A stretch of DNA of 64,000 bases from Jiangella aurantiaca (lineage in GTDB: Bacteria; Actinomycetota; Actinomycetes; Jiangellales; Jiangellaceae): contig NZ_SMLB01000015.1 of assembly GCF_004349105.1 (NCBI RefSeq), forward strand, positions 62,001 to 126,000. The letters run 5' to 3'. Each line of letters begins with the position of its first letter. The stretch's first letter is position 1. The translations under genes and the position numbers were made by a program. A model generated the notes under the pieces. The model was given only the letters and a program-made list of their open reading frames with translations. It did not search any database and had not been told where the DNA came from. Below are positions 34,925-43,841 of this stretch, piece after piece.

Positions 34925-35143
34925 ATGGTCCGGACCTGGACCGACCCCGCGGTCCGACGCCTCGCCGGCGACCCGGACGCCGACCCGATGGACAGCCCGC
35001 GGGCCGGGGCGCTGCTGGACTTCCCCGCCGGCACGCACCCGTACGCGAAGTGGTACGGCACGCACTGGCGGCTGGTCGAGCTGGCCGACCCGCGGGCCGC
35101 CGCGGACGCCGCTAGGGCCGCTCCGACCAGGACCGACCGGTGA
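34925..35143 (+). CDS. Short ORF (72 aa), possible gene remnant
   Basis: MVRTWTDPAVRRLAGDPDAD then HPYAKWYGTHWRLVELADPR. The KWxGxHWRLVxLAD phrase is seen at the start of longer actinobacterial proteins with squalene-cyclase-like repeats; here the frame stops soon after and the 3' end overlaps the convergent purC. Likely a decayed N-terminal fragment. Confidence 0.35.
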   Translation: MVRTWTDPAVRRLAGDPDADPMDSPRAGALLDFPAGTHPYAKWYGTHWRLVELADPRAAADAARAAPTRTDR

Positions 35144-35963
35144 TGCGCTCGTACATCTCGACGTAGACGGCGCGGGTCTTCTCGACGACGTCGTCGGGGA
35201 TGGCGGGCCCGGGCGGGGTCTTGTCCCAGGTGCCGAGGTCCTGGGCCCAGTCGCGCACCACCTGCTTGTCGTAAGAGACCTGGCGACGGCCTGGCTCCCA
35301 CTGCGACGCCTGCCAGAAGCGGGACGAGTCGGGCGTGATGACCTCGTCGGCCAGGACCAGGGTGCCGTCGGGGGCAAGGCCGAACTCGACCTTCGTGTCG
35401 ACGAGCAGGATGCCGCGCTGCTCCATGAGCTCCGCCGCCCGCCGGTACAGCGTCAGCGTCGTGTCGCGCAGCTGCGCCGCCACCGCGTCGCCGGTCACCG
35501 CCACGACCTCGTCGTACGTCATGGGTTCGTCGTGGCCGAGCTCAGGCGGCGTCTTCGTCGTCGGCGTGAAGATCGGTTCCGGCAGCCGGCTGCCCTCGAC
35601 CAGGCCGGGCGGCAGCTCCACCCCGGACACCGTCCCGGACTCCTGGTACGACGTCCAGCCGGAGCCCGCGAGGTAGCCGCGCGCGACGCACTCCACCGGG
35701 AGGATCTCGACCTGACGGCAGCGGATGGCCCGGCCGCGCCACTCGTCGGGCACGTCGTCGGCGGAGATGACGTGGTTCGGGACGACGTCGGCCAGCTGGT
35801 CGAACCACCAGAGCGAGAGCGCCGTCAGCACCTTCCCCTTGTCCGGGATCGGCGTCGGCAGCACGACGTCGTAGACCGAGACGCGGTCGGACGCCACGAG
35901 GATCACCTCGCCCGGCCGGTCGGAGTAGACGTCGCGGACCTTGCCCTTGTGGAGTGGTTGCAC
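35112..35963 (-). CDS. purC: Phosphoribosylaminoimidazole-succinocarboxamide synthase, chromosomal copy
   Basis: 283 residues from GTG 35963. All purC motifs present (GKVRDVY, SDRVSVYDVVLPTPIPDKGK, EPIFTPTTKTPPELGHDEP, DTKVEFG, DSSRFW, YDKQVVRDW). This is presumably the housekeeping enzyme for purine synthesis; no other pur genes are in the window. It is paralogous to 13356-14210 within the AICE. Confidence 0.96.
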   Translation of the reverse strand: MQPLHKGKVRDVYSDRPGEVILVASDRVSVYDVVLPTPIPDKGKVLTALSLWWFDQLADVVPNHVISADDVPDEWRGRAIRCRQVEILPVECVARGYLAGSGWTSYQESGTVSGVELPPGLVEGSRLPEPIFTPTTKTPPELGHDEPMTYDEVVAVTGDAVAAQLRDTTLTLYRRAAELMEQRGILLVDTKVEFGLAPDGTLVLADEVITPDSSRFWQASQWEPGRRQVSYDKQVVRDWAQDLGTWDKTPPGPAIPDDVVEKTRAVYVEMYERITGRSWSERP

Positions 35964-35969
35964 GGCGCC

Positions 35970-35975
35970 GTTCTA
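35970..35975 (-). promoter_or_regulatory. Leaderless -10 element of chromosomal purC
   Basis: TAGAAC on the minus strand, 6 nt before the GTG, preceded by GTGC, as at the element copy (GTGCTAGAAC in both). No ribosome site; a leaderless mRNA is likely. Confidence 0.45.
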
Positions 35976-36081
35976 GCACAGACGGGAACCAGGGCGGCCC
36001 GCGCGGTGTAGGAACAGCAGAACGACGACAGCGAGGACCGAACCCATCGCCGACGAGACCGAGCAGGCCGCCATCGCCCGC

Positions 36082-36621
36082 GTGCGCGCCGGAGACGCCG
36101 ACGCGTACGCCGTCCTCGTGCGCCGGCACGCCGCCGACGCACGCCGGCTCGCGGTCGTGGCGGGCGCGGGGCCGGACGCCGACGACGTCGTCCAGCTGGC
36201 GTTCGTCAAGGCGTACCGGAGCATCGGCACGTTCCGCGACGGCGCGCCGTTCCGGCCGTGGCTGCTGCGGATCGTGCTCAACGAGGCCCGCAACGCCACC
36301 CGGGCGGATCGCCGGTACCGGGCGGCGGCGGACCGGTCGTTCGTCCTCGGCGCCGCGACGGCGGCGGTTGCCGTCGACGACCCGGCGGCGTCGGCGCTGA
36401 CGGCCGAGCGGCGGGCGGAGCTGCTGGCCGCGCTCCGGACGCTGCCCGAGCCACAGCGGCGGGTCGTCGCCTGCCGGTACCTGCTCGACCTGGACGAGGA
36501 GGAGACGGCGACGGTGCTCGGCTGGCCGCGGGGCACGGTGAAGTCGCGGCTGCACCGGGCGCTGCGCCGGCTGCGGAGCCAGCTGGCGCCCACGCAGGCC
36601 CAGGAGGTGGACCATGCATGA
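36082..36621 (+). CDS. ECF-type RNA polymerase sigma factor
   Basis: 179 residues from GTG 36082. Region 2 (DADDVVQLAFVKAYRSIGTFRDGAPFRPWLLRIVLNEARN) and region 4 (LPEPQRRVVACRYLLDLDEEETATVLGWPRGTVKSRLHRALRRLR) intact. The usual 8-10 residues before VRAGDADAY are missing; the frame is open upstream but has no ATG, GTG or TTG, so either the protein is slightly short or a rare start is used. Confidence 0.9.
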   Translation: MRAGDADAYAVLVRRHAADARRLAVVAGAGPDADDVVQLAFVKAYRSIGTFRDGAPFRPWLLRIVLNEARNATRADRRYRAAADRSFVLGAATAAVAVDDPAASALTAERRAELLAALRTLPEPQRRVVACRYLLDLDEEETATVLGWPRGTVKSRLHRALRRLRSQLAPTQAQEVDHA

Positions 36622-37351
36622 CGCCCTCGACCGCGAGCTGCGCGCCCTCGGCCGTTCGCTCGGCACGGCGATCGACGACGACGCGCCCGCGCCGGCCGCG
36701 GTCGCGACCGCGGTGCTGGACCGGCTCCGGACGGCGCCCGTGCCGGCGCCCGCGCGCTGGACACCGATCCGTCGCCGGCTGGCCGTCGTCGCGCTCGCGG
36801 TGCTGGTGGCACTCGGGTTGACGCCGCCGGTACGGGCCGCCGTCGGTGAGTTGCTCGGCATCGGCGCGGTCGCCGTCCGGCCCGGCCCGTCGCAGCCGTC
36901 GGCGTCCGCGCCACCGGAGGCGGCCGCGGGACTCTCGGTCGACAGGGCCGCGGAGCTGACCGGGCTCGCTCCGGTCGTGCCGCCCGTGCTCGGCCCGCCG
37001 GACGGCGTCGAGGTGTCGGCCGACCGCCGCGTGCTGTCGCTGACCTGGGGTTACGGTCCCGAGACGATCCGGCTGGACCAGGTGGCCGACCCGCTGTCGC
37101 CGCTGTATGTGAAGACGGCGCTGCTCGGCTCGACGGCGACCATGCTCACCGTCGACGGCCGCGACGCCTGGTGGTTCGGCACGCCACACGACCTGGTGCT
37201 GCTGGCCCCTGACGGCACCGAGCGGACGGAGTCGGCGCGCGTCGCGGGCCCGACGCTGGTGTGGGTCGACGACGGCGTCACCTTCCGGCTCGAGGGCGCC
37301 GGCCGCGACCACGCCGTCGAGATCGCCGCGTCGGCGCTGGGAACCGGCTGA
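36614..37351 (+). CDS. Putative anti-sigma partner, single-span membrane protein
   Basis: 245 residues, overlapping the sigma gene by 8 nt. Residues 1-50 form a cytosolic helical part, then a single span (LAVVALAVLVALGLTPPV, about 59-76) and an outside domain with strands (LSLTWGYGPETIRLDQV, DAWWFGTPHDLVLL). No zinc anti-sigma HxxxCxxC motif, so the role rests on position. Confidence 0.72.
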   Translation: MHDALDRELRALGRSLGTAIDDDAPAPAAVATAVLDRLRTAPVPAPARWTPIRRRLAVVALAVLVALGLTPPVRAAVGELLGIGAVAVRPGPSQPSASAPPEAAAGLSVDRAAELTGLAPVVPPVLGPPDGVEVSADRRVLSLTWGYGPETIRLDQVADPLSPLYVKTALLGSTATMLTVDGRDAWWFGTPHDLVLLAPDGTERTESARVAGPTLVWVDDGVTFRLEGAGRDHAVEIAASALGTG

Positions 37352-37400
37352 GCCCGGCCGGTGTAGTCGACGCAACGACCACCGACCAGCTGGAGCCGTC

Positions 37401-38096
37401 ATGCGCCTCGCCCGCCCGGCCGCCGTCACCCTCGTCCTCGGCGCCCTCGTGGTCGCCGCCGCACCCGCGTCGGCCGGCGGACCCACCAGCGTGCTGCTGG
37501 TGTCGCCGTCCACCGGCCTGTCCGCGTCCCTGTACACGACGGACGAGGCGTACACGACGCTGATGACCCAGCTGGACGCCGAGCCGGTCGCCGCGCCGGA
37601 TCGCGGCGTAGCACCACCCCATGTCGGCGGCGACCAGATCGTCGTCACGTGGATGGTCCACGACGTGCAGCCGTGGCGAGTCGACCGCATCACATTCGAC
37701 GGCGACGGGCTGCCGGAGTGGGTGCACACCACCCAGGCGATGGGCGCCGGCCCGATCGAGTTCGACGACGCCGGTCTCTGGCATCGGCCGGACGACCCGG
37801 AGGCGCTCGCGGACCTCATGGCGGACCTGGGGCTGATCGGACGGACCGGGCTGCGGCCGGCCGTGGCCGACCCGGACGAAGTGGCGGCGGCCGGCGATCC
37901 CGAGGCGGCGGCCGCGGCCGGGGAGGCGGCCCCGCCGCCGGGTGACAGTGCGATCGACGCCGCGACGTGGGCACTACCGGCGGTGGCCGGCGGGATCGTG
38001 GTGGGCGTGCTCGGCGACCGTTGGCTGCGCCGCCGGCGCGAGGGCGGCGAGGGCGGACGGTGGCAACTGGTCGACGTCCCCGGCCCGTCGGCCTGA
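37401..38096 (+). CDS. Secreted/membrane-anchored hypothetical protein
   Basis: 231 residues: signal peptide (1-26, cleavage near ASAGG), extracellular domain with TSVLLVSPSTGLSASLYTTDEAY, an Ala/Glu-rich linker, a C-terminal span (ALPAVAGGIVVGVLGDRWL) and an Arg-rich cytosolic stop. Similar actinobacterial proteins occur beside ECF sigma genes. Function unknown. Confidence 0.8.
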   Translation: MRLARPAAVTLVLGALVVAAAPASAGGPTSVLLVSPSTGLSASLYTTDEAYTTLMTQLDAEPVAAPDRGVAPPHVGGDQIVVTWMVHDVQPWRVDRITFDGDGLPEWVHTTQAMGAGPIEFDDAGLWHRPDDPEALADLMADLGLIGRTGLRPAVADPDEVAAAGDPEAAAAAGEAAPPPGDSAIDAATWALPAVAGGIVVGVLGDRWLRRRREGGEGGRWQLVDVPGPSA

Positions 38097-38122
38097 CCGA
38101 CCAGACCGGGCGATCGCCGGCA

Positions 38123-39418
38123 TCAGCCGTCGCCCGCCGAGGGCGCGCGCTGCTCGGCAGCGGCGAGGCAGCGAAGCAGGAACGCCCGCTCCGCGTCGTT
38201 CCCGCACAGCTCGACCGCACGCCGGTAGGCCGCGACCGCCTCCGCCGGCCGATCCAGCCGGTCCAGCAGCCGGCCGCGCGCGGCGTGCAGCGGATGGAAC
38301 CGGTCCAATGCGCCGCCCGCCGCCAGGTCGTCCAGCAGCGCCAGCCCGGCCGCCGGGCCGTGGGCCATCGCGATGGCGACGGCGCGGTTGAGGTCGACGA
38401 TCGGGGACGGGGCGGTCGCGCGCAGAACGTCGTACAGGCCGACGATCTGTGGCCAGTCTGTCGCCCCGGCCGACGGCGCCTCGTCGTGCACCGCCGCGAT
38501 GGCGGCCTGCAGCGCGTACGGCCCGGGCGGCCGGTGCCGCAACGCGTCGAGGACCAGCGACCGGCCCTCGGCGATCTTGCCCTGGTCCCAGCGGGACCGG
38601 TCCTGGTCGTCGAGCAGGACGAGGTCGCCGGCGCCGTCGACGCGCGCCTCGCGCCGGGCGTCGACCAGGAGCAGCAGCGCTAGCAGACCGGTGACCTCGG
38701 CCTCGGCCGGGAGCAGCCGGTGCAGGATGCGGGCCAGCCGGATCGCCTCGTCGGCCAGCTCGGGCCGGATCAACGCGGCGCCGTTGCTGGCCGCGTAGGC
38801 CTCGGTGAACACGACGTAGACCACGCTGAGCACGGCGGGCAGCCGGCCGGGCAGCTCCGTCGCCGACGGAACGCGGTACGGGATGCCCGCCACGCCGATC
38901 TTCTGCTTGGCCCGCACCAGCCGCTGCGCCATCGTCCCCTCGGGCACGAGGAACGCCCGCGCCACCTGCGCCGTCGACAGCCCGGCCAGGTACCGCAGCG
39001 TCAGCGCGACCCGCGCCTCGGCGCTCAGCGCGGGATGGCAGCAGGTGAAGAACAGCCGCAGCCGGTCGTCGCCGATGACGTCGGGGCCGGCATCGTCGGC
39101 CGGCGCGGACAGCCGGACCAGTTCGTCGCGCTCGGCCTCGACCTTGAGCACGGCCAGCTTGGCGGCGTAGTTCTGCCGCCGGCGCAGGATGTCGACCGCC
39201 CGGCGGCGCGCCGTCGTCAGCAACCACGCGCCCGGCCGGTCGGGCACGCCGTCGACCGGCCAGCGCTCGACCGCGGCCGCGATGGCGTCGGCCGCCACCT
39301 CTTCGGCCAGGTCGAAGTCGCCGACCCAGCGGACGAGCGTGGCGAGCAGCCGGCCCCACTCCTCGCGGAAAACCGCCTCGGCGGGATCCGTCCCGGGGCC
39401 GGCCGCCCACCCGCTCAC
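38123..39418 (-). CDS. ECF sigma factor with long C-terminal extension (ECF42-like, DUF6596)
   Basis: 431 residues from GTG 39418. Sigma regions 2 and 4 occupy about 1-180 (GDFDLAEEVAADAIAAAVERWP, LAGLSTAQVARAFLVPEGTMAQRLVRAKQKI). The remaining 250 residues are TPR-like helices (RGRLLDRLDRPAEAVAAYRRAVELCGNDAERAFL). The partner is a YCII/DGPF protein just upstream, the hallmark of this group. Confidence 0.93.
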   Translation of the reverse strand: MSGWAAGPGTDPAEAVFREEWGRLLATLVRWVGDFDLAEEVAADAIAAAVERWPVDGVPDRPGAWLLTTARRRAVDILRRRQNYAAKLAVLKVEAERDELVRLSAPADDAGPDVIGDDRLRLFFTCCHPALSAEARVALTLRYLAGLSTAQVARAFLVPEGTMAQRLVRAKQKIGVAGIPYRVPSATELPGRLPAVLSVVYVVFTEAYAASNGAALIRPELADEAIRLARILHRLLPAEAEVTGLLALLLLVDARREARVDGAGDLVLLDDQDRSRWDQGKIAEGRSLVLDALRHRPPGPYALQAAIAAVHDEAPSAGATDWPQIVGLYDVLRATAPSPIVDLNRAVAIAMAHGPAAGLALLDDLAAGGALDRFHPLHAARGRLLDRLDRPAEAVAAYRRAVELCGNDAERAFLLRCLAAAEQRAPSAGDG

Positions 39419-39422
39419 CGCG

Positions 39423-39776
39423 TCAGCCCTGGTCGAACACCGTGATCGGCCGGATCTCCATGGATCCGTACTTGGCGCCGGGGCACTTGGCGGCCCAGTC
39501 GAGCGCGGTGTCGAGGTCGGGCACGTCGACCAGGTAGTAGCCACCGAGCACCTCGCGGGTCTCCGCGAACGGCCCGTCGGTGACCACCCGCTCGCCGTCC
39601 CTCAACCGCAACGTGGTGGCGGTGCTCGTCGGCTCGAGTGCGTTGCCGTCGACGTAGACGCCGGACTTGCGAATGGCCTCGTCGTAGGCGAACCACTCGG
39701 CCATCACGGCGTCGATCTGCTCCTGAGCCGGAGCCTCCGTGGCCGGCTCGCTGTAGATGAGCAACAGGTACTGCAT
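39423..39776 (-). CDS. YCII/DGPF-domain protein
   Basis: 117 residues from ATG 39776: MQYLLLIYSEPATEAPAQ, then the DGPF motif VVTDGPFAETREVLGGYYLVDVPD. Co-transcribed with the ECF42-like sigma; partner of that sigma in many actinobacteria, mechanism unclear. Confidence 0.93.
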   Translation of the reverse strand: MQYLLLIYSEPATEAPAQEQIDAVMAEWFAYDEAIRKSGVYVDGNALEPTSTATTLRLRDGERVVTDGPFAETREVLGGYYLVDVPDLDTALDWAAKCPGAKYGSMEIRPITVFDQG

Positions 39777-39897
39777 CTCGGTCCCCCTTCGCGGGTCGTC
39801 ACGGGGCGGCGCGGTGCCGCCCTCACCATGACGACGAACGACGGCTGCCCTCATATACAACACCCGGGGTACGACAACGGGAACGTCCCGACGACCG

Positions 39898-40293
39898 TCA
39901 ACCCGCCACCGGCTGGAACTCGGCTAGGCGGTCCTTGTACGGGGACTGCTCGGTGGCCGCCATCCAGTGCGGATACGACACGTAGACCACCTCGCACTCC
40001 TCCTCGGCGCGGTAGACGAGCTCGGTGCCGGCGCGCAGGTAGATCACCTCGCCGACCCCGGCGGTCACCACGACACCGTCGCTCTCGACGCTGTACCGGC
40101 CCTTCGTCACGATCAGCGCCTCGTCGTACGACACCGTCCACGGGTTCGACTCCCCCGCCCCGTACCGGACGAACCCGACGGTCATCGCGGCGTCGTGCCG
40201 CTGGTCGATCGCGTCGGCCAGCAGCAGATCCTGGTCGTAGCGGCGGTACCACTCGAGGTCGTCGTCGCTGGTCACCTTCAGCACACCGGACAT
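39898..40293 (-). CDS. Cupin-domain protein, EutQ-like
   Basis: 131 residues. Cupin strands: WTVSYDEALIVTKGRYSVESDGVVVTAGVGEVIYLRAGTELVYRAEEECEVVYVSYP. Only some of the classical metal ligands are present. AAGGAG precedes ATG. Divergent from the TetR gene with shared operators. Confidence 0.85.
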   Translation of the reverse strand: MSGVLKVTSDDDLEWYRRYDQDLLLADAIDQRHDAAMTVGFVRYGAGESNPWTVSYDEALIVTKGRYSVESDGVVVTAGVGEVIYLRAGTELVYRAEEECEVVYVSYPHWMAATEQSPYKDRLAEFQPVAG

Positions 40294-40309
40294 GCCGTGC
40301 TCCTTTTTC

Positions 40310-40378
40310 TGTAGTGGTCGTTACATATTGAGCGGTGGCGGCGGCCGGCGTCAAGGGGTTAATGTAGCGATCGACACA
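40310..40378. promoter_or_regulatory. Two TetR-type operators in the cupin-tetR intergenic region
   Basis: TGTAGTGGTCGTTACA (40310-40325) and TGTAGCGATCGACACA (40363-40378), both fitting TGTAGYGRTCGWYACA, lie 53 bp apart, one near each gene. This suggests the TetR protein represses both itself and the cupin gene. Confidence 0.7.
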
Positions 40379-40394
40379 GAAAGGAGACGGCGCC

Positions 40395-40997
40395 ATGGGA
40401 CGCGGCCGGCCGCGGCAGTTCGACCGCGACGAGGCGCTCGACCGCGCGATGCGGCTGTTCTGGACCCGCGGCTACCAGGACACCTCGATCGCCGATCTCA
40501 CCGACGTCCTCGGCATCGGCTCCCCCAGCCTGTACGCCGCATTCGGCTCCAAGGCGTCGCTGTTCCGCGCGGCAGCCGACCGCTACGAGGCCGGCGAGGG
40601 CGGGCGGCCGTTCGCCGCCCTCGCCGCCGCACCCACCGCCCGTGACGGCGTCGAGGCGCTGCTGCGCGGAAACGTCGCGCTGTTCACCAAGCGCGGCGGG
40701 CCGCGCGGCTGTCTGCTCACCCGCGCGACGCTGAGCTGCCCGCCGTCCGACACCACCGTCGTCGCCTACCTGCAACGCAGCCGCCGCGACCGGCTGGCCG
40801 CGCTGCGCACGCGGCTGCAGACCGCCGCAGCGGCCGGCGAGCCGCTGCCGTCGGACGACGTCGACGCCCTGGCGCAGTACTACGACGCCCAGGTGCAGGG
40901 GCTCGCCGTCCGAGCGCTCGAGGGCGCCACGCGGCCGGCCCTCCTGCGCACCGTCGACCTCACGATGGCGGCATGGGACGCACTGAGCACGCGGTGA
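40395..40997 (+). CDS. TetR/AcrR-family regulator
   Basis: 200 residues. HTH at 12-58 (DEALDRAMRLFWTRGYQDTSIADLTDVLGIGSPSLYAAFGSKASLF); C-terminal ligand domain includes RGCLLTRATLSCPPSD. GGAG 7 nt upstream. Predicted repressor of the divergent cupin. Confidence 0.93.
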   Translation: MGRGRPRQFDRDEALDRAMRLFWTRGYQDTSIADLTDVLGIGSPSLYAAFGSKASLFRAAADRYEAGEGGRPFAALAAAPTARDGVEALLRGNVALFTKRGGPRGCLLTRATLSCPPSDTTVVAYLQRSRRDRLAALRTRLQTAAAAGEPLPSDDVDALAQYYDAQVQGLAVRALEGATRPALLRTVDLTMAAWDALSTR

Positions 40998-41099
40998 TCT
41001 TGCGCTAACTCCCCCGAAATCGTGACATAACCACCGGTCCCGAGACTGCCTCTGCGCCGTCCGGCATCCCGCCCGGGCGGACCGACAAGGAGGCCAGTC

Positions 41100-42713
41100 G
41101 TGACCATCCCCGCCGGTACACCGCACGCTCACACCAGGCGCAGCTTCCTCACCCGCGTCGGCGCCGTCGGCGGCGCCTCGGCGCTCTACGGCAGCATGGA
41201 AGCGCTCGGCCTGTTCGCCTCGCCCGCCGAAGCCGCCACGGACTTCGCCCCGCCCCGCGCTGCCGACCTGCCCGACGCCGTCCGCGCCCGCGGCACGAAG
41301 GTCGTCATCCTGGGCGCCGGCACCGCCGGGCTGGCCGCGGCGTACGAGCTGGCCAAGGCCGGCTACGACTGCACCGTGCTGGAGGCGCGCGACCGGCCCG
41401 GCGGCCGGGCGAAGTCCATCCGGCGCGGCGACCAGCTCACCGACACCGACGGCGTGACCCAGACGTGCCGGTTCGACGAGGGCCTCTACTTCAACGCCGG
41501 CCCGGCCCGCATCCCGAACCACCACGTGACGCTCGACTACTGCCGCGAGCTGGGCGTCGCGATCGAGGCGCTGGTCAACGCGAACGCCGAGAGCCTCTAC
41601 TACCACGAGAACGCCGGCGCCACCGACTACGGCGAGCTGGCCAGCACGCCGGTCAGCCACCGGCAGGCCAAGGCCGACGTCTACGGCTACATCTCCGAAC
41701 TGCTCGCCCAGGCCGCCGACCAGGGCGCCCTCGACACCGTCCTCAGCACCGACGACGCCGAGCGGCTGATCGAGCTGGCGAACAGCCTCGGCGGGCTGAC
41801 CGGCGGCAAGTACACCGGCAGCAGCCGCCGCGGCTACGTCGACGCTCCCGGCGCCGGCCACGACGCGGGCGTCGTCGGCACGCCGCCGTCGATGTCGGCG
41901 ATCCTGCAGAGCCGCTTCGGCACCCGATTCTCCTTCGAGTTCGGCTTCGACCAGGCGATGATGATGTGGCAGCCGGTAGGCGGCATGGACCGCATCTCCT
42001 CCGCGCTCGCCGCGGCAGTCGGCGGCAAGCGGCGCATCACCTACAACGCGCCGGTCACCCAGATCACCAACCTGACCGACGGTGTCCGCGTCAGCTACCG
42101 CCTCAACGGCCGGACCCGGACCATCGACGCCGACTACTGCATCGCGACCATCCCGCCGATGGTGCTCAAGAGCATCCCGACCAACTTCGCCCAGGCGACG
42201 AAGGACGCGCTCGCCGTCCCGACAGGCGCGAACACCGGGAAGATCGGCCTGCAGTACGGCCGGCGCTGGTGGGAGGAGGACGACAAGATCTTCGGCGGCA
42301 TCACCGCGACGAACATGGACATCTCGGGGATCTGGTACCCGTCGTCGGGGTTCCTCGGCCGCAAGGGCGTCGTCGTCGGCTACTACTCCGGCTCGTACAC
42401 CGACCTCCCGGTCGCCGACCGCGAGAAGCGCGCCGTCGACCAGGGCGTGAAGATCCACGGCGCGAAGTACCGCGACGAGCTGGAGACCTCGTTCTCCGTC
42501 GCCTGGCCGAAGGAGCCCTACAGCCTCGGTGGCTGGGTGAACTGGCCCGGCGGGCGCGGCGTCGCCTACGACCACCTGCTGCGCCCGGACGGCCGCACCT
42601 ACTTCGCCGGCGACCACCTCAGCTACCTCATCGCCTGGCAGGCCGGCGCGTTCGAGTCCGCCCGCCAGGTCGTCACCGTCCTGCACGAGCGCGTCGCCGC
42701 CACGGCGGCCTGA
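41100..42713 (+). CDS. Exported flavin monoamine oxidase / L-amino-acid oxidase
   Basis: 537 residues from GTG. Tat signal THTRRSFLTRVGAVGGASALYG. FAD fold at 68-105 (VVILGAGTAGLAAAYELAKAG, then VLEARDRPGGRAKS) and the C-terminal GGWVNWPGGRGVAYD...TYFAGDHLSYLIAWQAGAFESA, as in tryptophan/phenylalanine-type amino-acid oxidases. Oxidises an amine or amino acid to an imine plus hydrogen peroxide outside the membrane. Followed after 22 nt by an exported RidA. Confidence 0.9.
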   Translation: MTIPAGTPHAHTRRSFLTRVGAVGGASALYGSMEALGLFASPAEAATDFAPPRAADLPDAVRARGTKVVILGAGTAGLAAAYELAKAGYDCTVLEARDRPGGRAKSIRRGDQLTDTDGVTQTCRFDEGLYFNAGPARIPNHHVTLDYCRELGVAIEALVNANAESLYYHENAGATDYGELASTPVSHRQAKADVYGYISELLAQAADQGALDTVLSTDDAERLIELANSLGGLTGGKYTGSSRRGYVDAPGAGHDAGVVGTPPSMSAILQSRFGTRFSFEFGFDQAMMMWQPVGGMDRISSALAAAVGGKRRITYNAPVTQITNLTDGVRVSYRLNGRTRTIDADYCIATIPPMVLKSIPTNFAQATKDALAVPTGANTGKIGLQYGRRWWEEDDKIFGGITATNMDISGIWYPSSGFLGRKGVVVGYYSGSYTDLPVADREKRAVDQGVKIHGAKYRDELETSFSVAWPKEPYSLGGWVNWPGGRGVAYDHLLRPDGRTYFAGDHLSYLIAWQAGAFESARQVVTVLHERVAATAA

Positions 42714-42735
42714 CCACCCGAAAGGACCCGCCACC

Positions 42736-43386
42736 ATGCGCAAGCCCACCCGCCGTCTGGCCGTCGTCGCCCTCGTGTCCAGCCTCAGCACACTCGCCAT
42801 CACCGGCAGCGTCGTCGCCGTCACCGGCCTCGGCGCGCCCCGTCCCCAGGAGGTGCGGTTCAACATCGCGGCTCCGGAGCAGGCACCGGACCCGTTCATC
42901 GCCAGCGGCGTCGCCGTCGGCAACCAGGTACCGATGTACTTCTCCAGCGGCGTCGGCCCGTCGGCACTGAACACCGCCGCTCCGGCCGGGACGCCGGAGC
43001 GCTACGTCGACCCGGCCCAGTTTTCCGACGGCGTGCTGCCCGCCGGCGTCACCGTCACCGAGGCGCAGGGCATGAACGCGATGGCCCGCATCAAGGAGAA
43101 CCTGGAGTCACAGGGCCTCTCGCTGGCGGACGTCATCAGCATGCGGATCTATCTGGAGGCCCCGCCCGGCGCCGAGCGGGCCGACTACAACGGCTGGAAC
43201 CGCGCCTACCGCAAGTGGATGGCCAACGTGAACCGGGTGACCGGCGAGGTGATCCCGGCCTACGCGCCGGTCTCGTTCGCCAACGCCACCCGGCCGTCGC
43301 GCACCAACCTCGAGGTCGACACGCTGCCGGTCGGCGGCTGGCTGGTCGAGATCGAGGTGGTGGCCGCCTACTCGCGGGGCCGCTGA
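42736..43386 (+). CDS. Exported RidA/YjgF-family imine deaminase
   Basis: 216 residues: signal or anchor 1-35, then a RidA domain from about 50. Motifs VPMYFSSGVGP, AQGMNAMARIKENLESQGLSLADVISMRIYLEAPPG and RPSRTNLEVDTLPVGGWLVEIEVVAAY. The catalytic RidA Arg (here in RPSRTNLEV) is retained. It would hydrolyse imines released by the upstream oxidase. Secreted RidA proteins are uncommon. Confidence 0.88.
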   Translation: MRKPTRRLAVVALVSSLSTLAITGSVVAVTGLGAPRPQEVRFNIAAPEQAPDPFIASGVAVGNQVPMYFSSGVGPSALNTAAPAGTPERYVDPAQFSDGVLPAGVTVTEAQGMNAMARIKENLESQGLSLADVISMRIYLEAPPGAERADYNGWNRAYRKWMANVNRVTGEVIPAYAPVSFANATRPSRTNLEVDTLPVGGWLVEIEVVAAYSRGR

Positions 43387-43426
43387 GCCGCACGACCCGT
43401 CACCGGCGTCGGGGTCGCCACGTCGT

Positions 43427-43554
43427 CGTCCCCCTGCTGCCCATTCTCTTGGCCGCGAAACCGCGCCTCAAGCGGACTATTGGGCGCTTCGCGCGGCGAT
43501 GACCGCTTGACCCGCGGCCCCGCGGCCTAAGAACGGGCACCAATCAGGGGGACG
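43427..43554 (+). repeat. 128-bp structured repeat, copy 1
   Basis: Terminal 10-bp inverted repeat (CGTCCCCCTG / CAGGGGGACG), inside which CTCTTGGCCGCG pairs imperfectly with CGCGGCCTAAGA and TCAAGCGG with CCGCTTGA. Copy 2 lies inverted at 43842-43970. Not coding as far as I can see. Confidence 0.75.
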
Positions 43555-43658
43555 GGGCGAGTCTGGGCACACCTCAAGGTGCACCGGCGTGGTGCAGTGT
43601 GCCGTTGCTGCCTGTGGATAGTGATGATCATCAACGATCGCGTACATCACCAGGAGAA

Positions 43659-43698
43659 CTAGAGCGTCAACACGCTTGCAGGCGTGGTGATGCTCTAG
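43659..43698. repeat. Hairpin between the two structured repeats
   Basis: 17-nt arms (43659-43675, 43682-43698) with two mismatches, ends CTAGAGC/GCTCTAG, 6-nt loop. Purpose unknown; 43555-43841 otherwise shows no gene. Confidence 0.55.
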
Positions 43699-43841
43699 AA
43701 GACCTCATGATGGCCCCGGAATCGCCGGCAAATCTCACCACGTGGACACCACGCCGGCCAAACGTCCCGCCCGGACGGGCCTGACGCCCGTACGTCCCCA
43801 GATCACCGGTGCGCCTGGGCGGGCTGGGCCCGCTCTTCCCC

